NCBI GenBank assembly: GCA_903890265.1
Contig: CAITAM010000209.1
Coordinates: forward strand, 1 to 12,220
DNA from: an uncultured Pseudomonadota bacterium
GTDB lineage: Bacteria; Pseudomonadota; Gammaproteobacteria; Steroidobacterales; Steroidobacteraceae
DNA length: 12,220 bases
Direction of reading: 5' to 3'
Part shown: piece by piece, positions 6,240 to 12,220 of the stretch
How the letters are laid out: the number at the start of each line of letters is the position of its first letter
Numbering within the stretch: position 1 is the stretch's first letter
Position numbers and translations under genes: made by a program
The notes under the pieces: generated by a model
Told to the model about the DNA's origin: nothing
The model's database searches: none
The model's input: the letters and a program-made list of their open reading frames with translations, nothing else

Positions 6240-7976
6240 CTACGCCGCAGCGGTCCAGCCGCGTGCGGCCGTGGGGGCCGGTGGCGCAGCCCTGACGGAG
6301 CCCTCCAGCCGGTAGCCGGCCAGCAGCGCATCGAGCTGCTCCGCCTCCTGCTGCAGCGCTTCGGCGGCGGACGCGGCCTCTTCGACCAGCGCGGCGTTCT
6401 GCTGGGTCACCTCGTCCATCGTTGTCACGGCCTTGTTGACCTGGTCGATGCCGACCGCCTGCTCGTGGCTTGCGGTCGTGATCTCGCCCACGATGTCGGT
6501 CACCTTGCGTACCGCCGCCACGATCCCGCCCAGCGTGCTGCCAGACTGGTCGACCAGCGCCTTGCCGGCGGCCACGCGGGTCACGCTCTCCTGGATCAGG
6601 CCTTTGATTTCCTTCGCGGCATCGGAGCTTCGCGAGGCCAGCACGCGCACCTCGGCCGCCACGACCGCGAAACCGCGTCCCTGGTCGCCGGCCCGCGCCG
6701 CCTCAACCGCGGCGTTGAGTGCCAGCAGGTTGGTCTGGAAGGCGATTTCGTCGATCACGCCGATGATGTCGGCGATCTTGGTGCTCGCCGCGTGAATGCC
6801 CTGCATGGCCTCCACCGCGTCGCTGACGACGGCGCCGCCCTTCTCGGCTTCGCTGCGCGCGGTCGCGGCCAGTGCATTCGCCTGGCGCGCGTTCTCCGCG
6901 GTCTGGCGGACGGTCGCGGTCATCTCTTCCATCGAGGCGGCCGTCTCCTCGAGACTCGCCGCCTGTTGCTCGGTCCGCTGGCTGAGATTCATGTTGCCGC
7001 GCGAGATTTCCCCGGCCCCGCTGCGTACTGCGACGGCCGCGGTCCTCAGCTGACTGACCATGGCACTCATGCTGTCGACCAGTCCGTTGACGCCGTCGGC
7101 CAGCTCGCGCAGGTTGCCGGTGAGAGCCTCCGTCGGAACGCGGGCCGAGAGGTCGCCGGCCTTGGCGCCGGAGACGAGCGTGCGCACCGCGTCGACCGTG
7201 TGTACCTGGGCGGTGACGTCGGTCGCGAACTTGATCACTTTGTACGGTCGACCGGCGGCGTCCTTGATCGGGCTGTACGTCGCCTGGATGAAGATCTCGC
7301 GCCCGCCCTTGGCGAGGCGGCGGAACTGCGCCGTGTGGAACTCGCCGCGGCGCAAGCGCTCCCAGAACTCGCGGTACTCGGCGCTGGTCGCGTAGGTGGC
7401 ATCGACGAACAGGCTGTGATGCCGGCCGACGACCTCGTCGCGACCGTAGCCCATGGCGGCGAGGAAGTTCGGATTGGCGTCGCGGATCGTGCCGTCGAGG
7501 TCGAACTCGATCACGGCCTGGGAGTGATTGACGGCTGCCAGCACGCAGTCGGCCTCGATCGCCCGCCGCTGCTGCGCGGTGATATCGATCGCGTACTTCA
7601 CGATGCGCACCACCCGCCCGCTGCCATCGAGCACCGGGTTGTAGCTCGCCATGAGCCAGAGCTCGCGGCCGCCCTTGGCGAGGCGCCGGCACGGACCCTG
7701 TTGGAATTCGCCGCGGTTCAGCCGGTCCCAGAAGTCGGCGTAGGCCCGGCCGGCGTGCTCCGCCGGATCGACGAACTGGCGGTGATGGCGGCCGCGGATC
7801 TCGTCGAGGCCGTAGCCGGTGACGGCGAGAAAATTCGCGTTGGCGGTGAGCACCGTGCCGTCCGGTGAGAACTCGATGATCGCGAACGACCGGTCGGTGG
7901 CGGCACCGAGCGCGTCCTGATGGCGCGCCGCGCCGAACCAGCCGCGCGGCAGGAGACTCTGGAGAAAGTTAGCCAT
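6240..7976 (-). CDS. Soluble methyl-accepting chemotaxis protein with two PAS domains (BdlA-like)
   Basis: The 578-residue protein has no signal peptide or membrane segment. Two PAS domains lie at about 31-135 and 153-257. They are near-repeats: both have a GYG..DE..GRHH stretch, an FW.RL.RGEF stretch and RRLAKGGRE. A HAMP-like segment follows at about 258-312, then a methyl-accepting signalling domain with LEETAASMEEMTA in the methylation region and the CheA/CheW-binding tip DEIAFQTNLLALNAAVEAAR. The tail is Ala/Pro-rich with no methyltransferase-docking pentapeptide. Tandem PAS plus signalling domain without a membrane anchor recalls Pseudomonas BdlA (biofilm dispersion) and Aer-like redox sensors; the bound cofactor cannot be told. 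The start MANF is preferred because GAGG (7992-7989) lies twelve bases upstream and the residues before it do not look like family sequence; the frame stays open to an ATG at 8147. Confidence 0.93.
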   Translation of the reverse strand: MANFLQSLLPRGWFGAARHQDALGAATDRSFAIIEFSPDGTVLTANANFLAVTGYGLDEIRGRHHRQFVDPAEHAGRAYADFWDRLNRGEFQQGPCRRLAKGGRELWLMASYNPVLDGSGRVVRIVKYAIDITAQQRRAIEADCVLAAVNHSQAVIEFDLDGTIRDANPNFLAAMGYGRDEVVGRHHSLFVDATYATSAEYREFWERLRRGEFHTAQFRRLAKGGREIFIQATYSPIKDAAGRPYKVIKFATDVTAQVHTVDAVRTLVSGAKAGDLSARVPTEALTGNLRELADGVNGLVDSMSAMVSQLRTAAVAVRSGAGEISRGNMNLSQRTEQQAASLEETAASMEEMTATVRQTAENARQANALAATARSEAEKGGAVVSDAVEAMQGIHAASTKIADIIGVIDEIAFQTNLLALNAAVEAARAGDQGRGFAVVAAEVRVLASRSSDAAKEIKGLIQESVTRVAAGKALVDQSGSTLGGIVAAVRKVTDIVGEITTASHEQAVGIDQVNKAVTTMDEVTQQNAALVEEAASAAEALQQEAEQLDALLAGYRLEGSVRAAPPAPTAARGWTAAA

Positions 7977-8067
7977 GGGGCACGGGATCCTCGTGTAAAG
8001 GCCGCGGTGGACCGGTGCGTACAGGACGACCTCGGTCGGTCCTGCCCGTTCATGGCCGCTGCTCATG

Positions 8068-8075
8068 CTATCGGC
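8068..8075 (-). promoter_or_regulatory. Possible sigma-28 (FliA) -10 element for the chemoreceptor gene
   Basis: On the - strand, GCCGATAG matches the FliA -10 consensus GCCGATAA at seven of eight positions, about 90 bases upstream of the preferred ATG. The -35 position (TCAG at 15 bases) matches TAAA poorly. Chemoreceptor genes are often FliA-dependent, which supports it. In the rest of the 7977-8231 gap I see only a GC-rich dyad, GCCGCCC/GGGCGGC (8159-8192), with no T tract. Confidence 0.35.
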
Positions 8076-8231
8076 CGGCCACGACGCCGCCTGAACACGG
8101 ATTTCTGAACTTCGGAACCGACCCGGCGGGCGCCGTTCACAGTTCACGCCACTGCGGTGCCGCCCGCGCGGCGAGCACCCGGGAGGGGCGGCGCGGGTCG
8201 CGGTGACCGAGGCAGAGGCGAGGGGGGGAAT

Positions 8232-8308
8232 TGGCGCGCCCGACAGGATTCGAACCTGTGACCTACGGCTTCGGAGGCCGTCACTCTATCCAGCTGAGCT
8301 ACGGGCGC
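8232..8308 (-). tRNA. tRNA-Arg (anticodon CCG)
   Basis: On the - strand the 77-nt sequence folds as a cloverleaf. The acceptor stem is GCGCCCG/CGGGCGC, with a G discriminator and an encoded CCA at 8234-8232. The D arm has AGCTCAGCTGGATAGAG, the anticodon stem is ACGGC/GCCGT with loop CTCCGAA, and the T arm is CACAGGTTCGAATCCTGTC-like. Anticodon CCG reads CGG, arginine. No T-rich terminator follows, so the 3' end is presumably made by processing. Confidence 0.97.
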
Positions 8309-8323
8309 GCGGAGAAGCCGCGT

Positions 8324-8353
8324 AGTGTACGCGGCCGGTGCGCCGACCGTCCA
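8324..8353 (-). promoter_or_regulatory. Candidate promoter of tRNA-Arg
   Basis: On the - strand, TGGACG (8353-8348) and TACACT (8329-8324) each match the sigma-70 consensus at four of six positions, 18 bases apart. They end about 15 bases before the mature tRNA 5' end. The GC-rich stretch after the -10 is typical of stable-RNA promoters under stringent control. The score is modest, but location and discriminator fit. Confidence 0.45.
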
Positions 8354-8386
8354 ACCAACTCTGTTAGAGCTTGCCGCGAGAGTCGC

Positions 8387-8392
8387 TATAAT
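8387..8392 (+). promoter_or_regulatory. Perfect -10 box ahead of the cytochrome c5 gene
   Basis: TATAAT is an exact sigma-70 -10 in a GC-rich context, 50 bases upstream of the cytochrome c5 start. A TTAGAG at 8364-8369, 17 bases upstream, could serve as a weak -35. The predicted start near 8399 gives a leader of about 45 bases carrying GGAGAGG. It is divergent from the tRNA promoter. Confidence 0.6.
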
Positions 8393-8442
8393 GCGGGGTT
8401 GTACCCGGGCGCGGTTCCCACGTCCATCGCTGGAGAGGCCAC

Positions 8443-8958
8443 TTGAGCAAGCACGATTCCAAGTTTTTCAATACCTTCAGCGTGGTCATCGGCCTGCTGG
8501 TCGCGTTGACGCTGGTCCTGATCGGGATTGCCCGCACTATCGGCGACCCCTTCGAGGCGGCCCGGGCGGCGGACGACAAGGGCCTGCACCAGCTGGTCGC
8601 CGACCGCACCCAGCCGGTCGGCCCGGTGGCGGTCGCCGGTCACGACAACTCGGCGCTTGCGATCGTCGCCGCGTCCACCGGTGGCGAGGCGCCCAAGGCC
8701 GCCCTGCCGGCGAACGGCGAAGAGACGTACAAGGCGGTCTGCACCGCCTGCCACGGTGGCGGCATCGCCGGTGCGCCGAAGTTCGGTGACAAGGCCGCCT
8801 GGAGCGCGCGTCTTGCCGAGGGCAAGCCGACGCTCTACGAACACGCGATTAACGGTTACAAGAACAAGGGCGTGATGCCGGCGCGCGGCGGGAACCCGGC
8901 CCTGACCGATGAACTGGTCAAGGAAGCCGTCGATTACATGGCGAAAGCCGCGCAGTAA
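8443..8958 (+). CDS. Membrane-anchored monohaem cytochrome c5 family protein
   Basis: This 171-residue protein has a short cytoplasmic N-terminus, one membrane segment at about 12-30 (TFSVVIGLLVALTLVLIGIA) and a periplasmic part. The segment has no obvious cleavage site, so it probably stays as an anchor. After an Ala/Gly-rich spacer (about 35-90) the cytochrome domain has one haem motif, CTACH (100-104), and a likely axial Met145 in KGVMPARGG, as in cytochrome c5. It would carry electrons on the periplasmic face of the inner membrane. The start is TTG at 8443, with GGAGAGG at 8432-8438; I see no ATG in this frame near the ribosome binding site, and the TTG keeps the anchor complete. A 7-bp hairpin (8947-8965) spans its stop codon but has no T run. 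It converges on ubiK with a 12-bp gap. Confidence 0.92.
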   Translation: MSKHDSKFFNTFSVVIGLLVALTLVLIGIARTIGDPFEAARAADDKGLHQLVADRTQPVGPVAVAGHDNSALAIVAASTGGEAPKAALPANGEETYKAVCTACHGGGIAGAPKFGDKAAWSARLAEGKPTLYEHAINGYKNKGVMPARGGNPALTDELVKEAVDYMAKAAQ

Positions 8959-8970
8959 GCGCGGCCGCCC

Positions 8971-9240
8971 TTACGCTGCCGGCGGCTCCGCGCCGCCGTG
9001 CCGCGCCTCGAGCGCGGCGAGCCGTGCCTCGAGGTCCTCGAGCTTGGCGCGGGTGCGGGCCAGCACGCCGCTCTGCACGTCGAAGTCCTGGCGCGTCACG
9101 AGGTCCATCCGTGCGAGCCCGGCCTGCAGCACGGCGCGGAAGTTCCCCTCGAGATCGGCCTTCAGCGTCTGTAGCCCGGCCGGCAGTGCGTCGCTCAGCT
9201 TTTTGGCCAGCTCGTCGAGCCCGGCCGTGTCGATCTTCAT
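8971..9240 (-). CDS. ubiK: Ubiquinone biosynthesis accessory factor UbiK (BMFP/YqiC family)
   Basis: UbiK is a small accessory protein of the soluble ubiquinone-synthesis complex; in E. coli (YqiC) it partners UbiJ and helps aerobic coenzyme Q production. The 89-residue product shares the family core: LPAGLQTLKADLEGNFR at 19-35, LARMDLVTRQDFDVQSGVL at 42-60, then a heptad-like coiled coil (about 61-80) and a short Ala/Pro tail. E. coli has MPKGIREF, LTRLDLVSREEFDVQTQVL and a similar coiled coil at matching positions. The ATG at 9240 is supported by GGAGGGG (9252-9246), five bases upstream. It is a single gene with no ubiquinone partner beside it. A weak promoter may lie at TTGACT (9308-9303) on the - strand. 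Confidence 0.92.
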   Translation of the reverse strand: MKIDTAGLDELAKKLSDALPAGLQTLKADLEGNFRAVLQAGLARMDLVTRQDFDVQSGVLARTRAKLEDLEARLAALEARHGGAEPPAA

Positions 9241-9322
9241 GTCAGCCCCTCCACGCCGGACCCACCCGGCGGCCCAGCACCATCGTCGTTCGGGCCTGCC
9301 AAAGTCAAGACGACCGCGGCGC

Positions 9323-9331
9323 TGCTAAACT
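9323..9331 (+). promoter_or_regulatory. Candidate extended -10 promoter for the DUF4124 gene
   Basis: TGCTAAACT carries a TGN extension and a -10-like TAAACT (9326-9331), with no good -35. Transcription would begin near 9338, giving a leader of about 135 bases. Apart from this box, the dyad at 9344-9359 and the ubiK signals, the interval 9241-9474 shows nothing I can identify. Confidence 0.35.
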
Positions 9332-9343
9332 CTTGCTCCATGG

Positions 9344-9359
9344 CGTGACCGCCGTCACG
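9344..9359. promoter_or_regulatory. Palindromic CRP-family-like operator
   Basis: CGTGACCGCCGTCACG is a 6-bp inverted repeat with a 4-bp centre. It contains GTGA-N6-TCAC, the core of CRP/Vfr/Clp-family sites (TGTGA-N6-TCACA). It lies just downstream of the predicted start near 9338, a position that would suit repression. The outer bases are C/G instead of T/A, so the match is to the core only. Confidence 0.3.
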
Positions 9360-9474
9360 GGCAGCGGCGCCGGCACGGTTCACACTCCGGTCTGGCCGGT
9401 GTCCTTATGTCAGCCCGCAGGCCCGGGGCAGGACGGCAGGCACCCCTCGGACCACGGCACTCTCGGGGATCCCC

Positions 9475-9987
9475 ATGACCGCCGACCATCGAACCCTTCC
9501 CGCTGCCACGAACGGGGCGCTGCTGCTCCTCGTCACGCTCGGCCTTGGCCTCGCGGCGACGCCGGGGGCGGCGCAGAACGCCGTCTACAAGTGGGTCGAC
9601 GCGCAGAACAACGTCCATTACAGCGACCGGCCCCCGCCGGGGCAGGAGTCGACCGCCGAGCCGATGCCGACCGTGGCGCGAAGCCACCGCACCGCGCAGG
9701 CGACGGCCCCGGGAGCGAAGCCGGCCGAGGCCGCGCCGGCAAAGCCGGAGCCTGCCGCCGGCACCGGCGCGGCAGAGAAAAAGGTGGCCCAGGACGTCGC
9801 TGCCGTGCGCGACGAGCAGTGCCAGAAAGCGCGCAGCACCTACGATTCCTACATCAAGAGCCGGCGTATCTACCGCACCGGCGACAACAACGAACGCGTC
9901 TACCTGTCGGCCCAGGAAATCGATCAGGCCCGCATCGACGCCCGCAAGGACCTGGACGCCGTTTGCGGCGACGGCAGCGCGCAGTAG
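9475..9987 (+). CDS. DUF4124 domain-containing exported protein
   Basis: This 170-residue protein has a signal peptide (hydrophobic 13-30, likely cleavage near GAAQ at 31-34). A short DUF4124 motif follows at once at about 36-56: YKWVDAQNNVHYSDRPPPG, the usual 'YKW.D..G..HYSD.PP' pattern. Residues of about 60-100 are Ala/Pro-rich and probably disordered. The C-terminal part is charged and helical with Cys116 and Cys164, possible DsbA substrates. DUF4124 proteins are common in the envelope of gammaproteobacteria and their role is unknown. The ATG at 9475 follows GGGGA (9465-9469). It is 51 bp upstream of the dehydrogenase gene, with a possible -10 (CACAAT, 10007-10012) between. The domain call is confident; I do not propose a function. 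Confidence 0.88.
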   Translation: MTADHRTLPAATNGALLLLVTLGLGLAATPGAAQNAVYKWVDAQNNVHYSDRPPPGQESTAEPMPTVARSHRTAQATAPGAKPAEAAPAKPEPAAGTGAAEKKVAQDVAAVRDEQCQKARSTYDSYIKSRRIYRTGDNNERVYLSAQEIDQARIDARKDLDAVCGDGSAQ

Positions 9988-10038
9988 CGGCGCGACGGGC
10001 ATGAGGCACAATAAGGGCCCGTTCAGGAGGCCTACATT

Positions 10039-10914
10039 GTGAATACCGGATTCATCGGCCTTGGTGCCATGGGCGCCCACATGGCCCGCAACCTGCACCG
10101 AGCCGGCCATCTTACCCACGTCTGGAACCGGACCCGTGCCAAGGCCGAGCAGCTGGCCGCGGACACCGGCGTCACGATCAGCGACGATCCCGCGGCGCTC
10201 GCCCGGGCCGTCGACGTGATCGTCTGCTGCGTCTCCGCCGATGCCGATCTCCTATCCACCCTCGAGGCCCTGCTGCCCGGCGCGCACCCCGGCCTCGTCG
10301 TGATCGACTGCTCCACGGTGAGCGCGGTGACGGCCCGCGAGGCCGCGGCCATGCTCGCCACCCGTGACGCCGGCTTTCTCGACGCCCCGGTCAGCGGCGG
10401 CGTCGAGGGGGCGAAGAATGCCGCGCTGACCATCATGGTCGGCGGCGACGAGGCGACCTTCACCCGCGTGATGCCCGTCTTCAGCGCGCTCGGCAAGGCC
10501 GCGACCCGGATGGGTCCCGTGGGCTTCGGACAGGCGACCAAGGCCACCAACCAGATCATGTGTGCCGGCATCATCCAGGCGGTCGGTGAGGCGATGGCCT
10601 TTGCCAAGGCGGAGGGCCTGCCGCTCGCCTCCGTGGTCGAGGCTCTCGGTCAGGGCGCGGGCTCGAGCTGGTACTTCGTCAATCGCGCGCCGTTCATGGT
10701 GCGCGGCAGCTACCCGGCGGGCTTTCGGGTGACGCTGCACGAGAAGGACCTCAAGATCTGCCGCGACATGGCGGCGCGCCACGAGGTCCGCCTGCCGGTG
10801 GTCGAACACACGCTCGCCGACTACGCGACGCTCGTCGCGCAGGGCCATGGCGACGAGGACATCTCGACGATCTTCCGCCTGAAGGACGCGCTCTTTCGCG
10901 CGCCGCGTGGCTAG
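10039..10914 (+). CDS. NAD(P)-dependent beta-hydroxyacid dehydrogenase (3-hydroxyisobutyrate dehydrogenase family)
   Basis: The 291-residue enzyme belongs to the family of 3-hydroxyisobutyrate dehydrogenase, tartronate semialdehyde reductase and glyoxylate reductase, which interconvert short beta-hydroxyacids and aldehydes. The Rossmann motif FIGLGAMGAHMARNL is at 5-19, with GxGxxG at 7-12. The substrate motif FLDAPVSGG is at 113-121, and the catalytic lysine is Lys168 in GQATKATNQ. After the second strand the sequence is WNRT (29-32); an Arg there, with no acidic residue, suggests NADPH preference. The substrate cannot be told from sequence. The start is GTG at 10039, eight bases after a perfect AGGAGG (10025-10030). 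Its stop is three bases before hemC, so the two are probably translationally coupled, although no role in haem synthesis is known for the family. Confidence 0.93.
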   Translation: MNTGFIGLGAMGAHMARNLHRAGHLTHVWNRTRAKAEQLAADTGVTISDDPAALARAVDVIVCCVSADADLLSTLEALLPGAHPGLVVIDCSTVSAVTAREAAAMLATRDAGFLDAPVSGGVEGAKNAALTIMVGGDEATFTRVMPVFSALGKAATRMGPVGFGQATKATNQIMCAGIIQAVGEAMAFAKAEGLPLASVVEALGQGAGSSWYFVNRAPFMVRGSYPAGFRVTLHEKDLKICRDMAARHEVRLPVVEHTLADYATLVAQGHGDEDISTIFRLKDALFRAPRG

Positions 10915-10917
10915 GCG

Positions 10918-11844
10918 ATGAGCGTGAAACTCACCATTGCGACCCGCCGCAGCGCGCTCGCGCTCTGGCAGGCGGAGCACGTCAAGGCCCTGCTCGAGCG
11001 GGCAACCCCGGGGCTCGAGATCGAGCTCCTGCGTATCGTCACCGAGGGTGACCGGATCCAGGACCGTGCGCTCTCCGAGGTCGGCGGCAAGGGGCTGTTC
11101 ATCAAGGAGCTCGAGCTGGCGATGGCGGACGGGCGGGCCCATCTCGCCGTGCATTCGATGAAGGACGTGCCGTGGAACCTGCCACCGGGGTTCTGCATCG
11201 CGGCCGTGCTGCCGCGGGCCGACGCCCGCGACGCCTTCGTGTCGCAGCGCTACCCGAGCCTCAACGACCTGCCGCACGGGGCCCGGGTCGGCACGTCCAG
11301 CCAGCGGCGGCAGACCCTGCTGCGGGCGCTGCGACCGGACCTGACGCTGCTGATGCTGCGCGGCAACGTGGACACCCGGCTCGCCAAGCTCGACAGCGGC
11401 GACTACGACGCGATCGTGCTGGCCGCCGCCGGACTTACCCGCCTTGGACTGCGCGAGCGCATTACGGAGTACCTCGATCCCGCGGTGTTCGTCCCCGCGG
11501 TCGGCCAGGGAGCGATCGGCATCGAGTGCCGCGAGGAGCCCGGACTCGTGGCACGGCTCGCCGCGCTCGACGATGCCACGACCGCGCGGTGCCTCGCCGC
11601 CGAGCGGGCGTTTGCGGCGGCGCTTGGCGCGAGCTGCACCTCGCCGATCGCGGCGCACGCGACCGAGGCCGGCGCCGAGCTCACCCTCGCCGGCGTCATC
11701 GGCGAGGCCGCGGGCGGTCACTCGGTGCGCGGCACCGTCACCGGACCCGTGAACGACGCGGCCGCGCTCGGCCACCGGCTCGCGACCGACCTGCTTGCGC
11801 GCGGCGGACGCGCCCTGATGCAGAACACGGCAGCCCCGCACTGA
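10918..11844 (+). CDS. hemC: Hydroxymethylbilane synthase (porphobilinogen deaminase)
   Basis: HemC joins four porphobilinogen units into hydroxymethylbilane in the cytoplasm, in tetrapyrrole synthesis. The product is 308 residues, a normal length. It opens with IATRRSALALWQAEHV and has GGKGLFIKELE at 56-66 and the VHSMKDVP loop with catalytic Asp83. The Arg-rich cofactor-binding stretch GTSSQRRQTLLR (125-136) is followed by RGNVDTRL. The dipyrromethane cofactor cysteine is Cys240, in ALGASCTSPIAA; many relatives have Gly-Gly-Cys there, so Ala-Ser-Cys is a mild variant. The ATG at 10918 is three bases after the dehydrogenase stop, with only a weak AGG upstream, so coupling is likely. hemD starts two bases after its stop. 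Identification is near certain. Confidence 0.98.
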   Translation: MSVKLTIATRRSALALWQAEHVKALLERATPGLEIELLRIVTEGDRIQDRALSEVGGKGLFIKELELAMADGRAHLAVHSMKDVPWNLPPGFCIAAVLPRADARDAFVSQRYPSLNDLPHGARVGTSSQRRQTLLRALRPDLTLLMLRGNVDTRLAKLDSGDYDAIVLAAAGLTRLGLRERITEYLDPAVFVPAVGQGAIGIECREEPGLVARLAALDDATTARCLAAERAFAAALGASCTSPIAAHATEAGAELTLAGVIGEAAGGHSVRGTVTGPVNDAAALGHRLATDLLARGGRALMQNTAAPH

Positions 11845-11846
11845 TC

Positions 11847-12220
11847 GTGCGCGACCTCGACGGCATCGGCGTGCTGGTGACAAGGCCCGAGGCGCAGGCC
11901 GCGGATCTCACCCGCTCGCTCGCCGCGGCCGGTGCGCAGGTGTTTCACCTGCCCACGCTGGCCACGCAGCCCTGCGCCGGCCTTGCGCAGCTGCGTGCCT
12001 CGCTCGGCCCGCTCGACCGCTACCGGTGGATCATTTTCATGAGCGCCAATGCCGTGCGTCACGGCGCCTCGCTGCTCGGCACCGGCGTTCATGCCACGAA
12101 CCTCTGCGCGGTCGGCCCGGCAACGGCCGCGGCACTGGCCGCCGCCGGGCATCGCGTGGCGCTCGTGCCCGAGGCCGGCTTCACGAGCGAGCAGCTGCTC
12201 GCGACCGAGGCGCTGCAGGC
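11847..12220 (+). CDS. hemD: Uroporphyrinogen-III synthase, 3'-truncated by window edge
   Basis: HemD cyclises hydroxymethylbilane to uroporphyrinogen III, the step after HemC. From a GTG at 11847, two bases after the hemC stop, 124 complete codons are visible and the frame is open to the edge; about half the usual 250 residues. Family features are GVLVTRPEAQAADL at the start, then LPTL, IIFMSANAVRHG (the usual F.S.NAV), AVGPATAAAL and FTSEQLL. No ATG suits the N-terminus; GTG codons at 11871 and 11877 would cut into the conserved first strand. No Shine-Dalgarno is visible, so it probably depends on coupling to hemC. Confidence 0.93.
   Translation, partial: MRDLDGIGVLVTRPEAQAADLTRSLAAAGAQVFHLPTLATQPCAGLAQLRASLGPLDRYRWIIFMSANAVRHGASLLGTGVHATNLCAVGPATAAALAAAGHRVALVPEAGFTSEQLLATEALQ

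Noticed and set aside
6465..7868. 467-codon open frame on the + strand within the chemoreceptor gene
   Set aside because: Antisense shadow of a well-conserved PAS/chemoreceptor coding sequence; no recognisable domain or ribosome binding site.
8231..8446. Apparent + strand protein beginning MARPTGFEPVTYGFGG
   Set aside because: It is the complement of the tRNA-Arg gene; this 'RPTGFEPVTY' sequence is a familiar false protein from tRNA antisense.
8947..8965. Hairpin GCCGCGC/GCGCGGC as a bidirectional terminator between the cytochrome c5 gene and ubiK
   Set aside because: The stem is real, but neither strand has a T run after it, so I would not call termination.
10252..11883. 543-codon open frame on the - strand over the dehydrogenase and hemC
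   Set aside because: High GC keeps antisense frames open. The + strand genes have complete motifs and ribosome binding sites; this frame has no recognisable domain.
1..12220. CRISPR arrays, insertion sequences, prophage genes, toxin-antitoxin or defence systems
   Set aside because: No regularly spaced repeats, transposase or integrase motifs, or compositional break were seen; the window looks like stable core chromosome.

Overview
The window is a GC-rich stretch of ordinary chromosome, most likely from a gammaproteobacterium. PolA, EngB, CorA, HemC and UbiK all read like gammaproteobacterial proteins, and the order polA - engB - cytochrome c4 - dsbA matches what I recall of Pseudomonas. I cannot name the genus; a Xanthomonadales/Nevskiales-like lineage is a guess from style alone.

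Layout, left to right. (1) 3-2036 is the 3' part of polA (+), followed by a small outer-membrane beta-barrel gene (2078-2662, +). (2) 2663-2883 has no protein gene but is rich in signals: an IHF-like site, a sigma-E-type promoter and a predicted structured small RNA of about 112 nt (2772-2883) ending in a textbook terminator. It sits in the polA-engB interval, where enterobacteria carry Spot 42 and pseudomonads carry ErsA. (3) engB (-) starts at 3472, divergent from a probable operon of cytochrome c4, a lipoprotein DsbA and corA (+, 3584-6230). (4) A soluble BdlA-like chemoreceptor with two PAS domains (-) converges on corA. Upstream of it are a possible sigma-28 promoter and a tRNA-Arg(CCG) (-). 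(5) A membrane-anchored cytochrome c5-like protein (+) converges on ubiK (-). (6) A DUF4124 envelope protein, a beta-hydroxyacid dehydrogenase, hemC and the 5' part of hemD (+) run to the right edge.

Several genes share an envelope and respiration theme: periplasmic c-type cytochromes, periplasmic disulfide formation (needed for apocytochromes and outer-membrane proteins), a ubiquinone biogenesis factor and two steps of tetrapyrrole synthesis. The item most worth attention is the predicted sRNA. It has the promoter type known for ErsA, C-rich hairpin loops like those I recall for Xanthomonas sX13, and a 3' end that also encodes the C-terminus of EngB on the other strand. All functional statements rest on reading motifs and recalled family sequences; no search or folding program was run.
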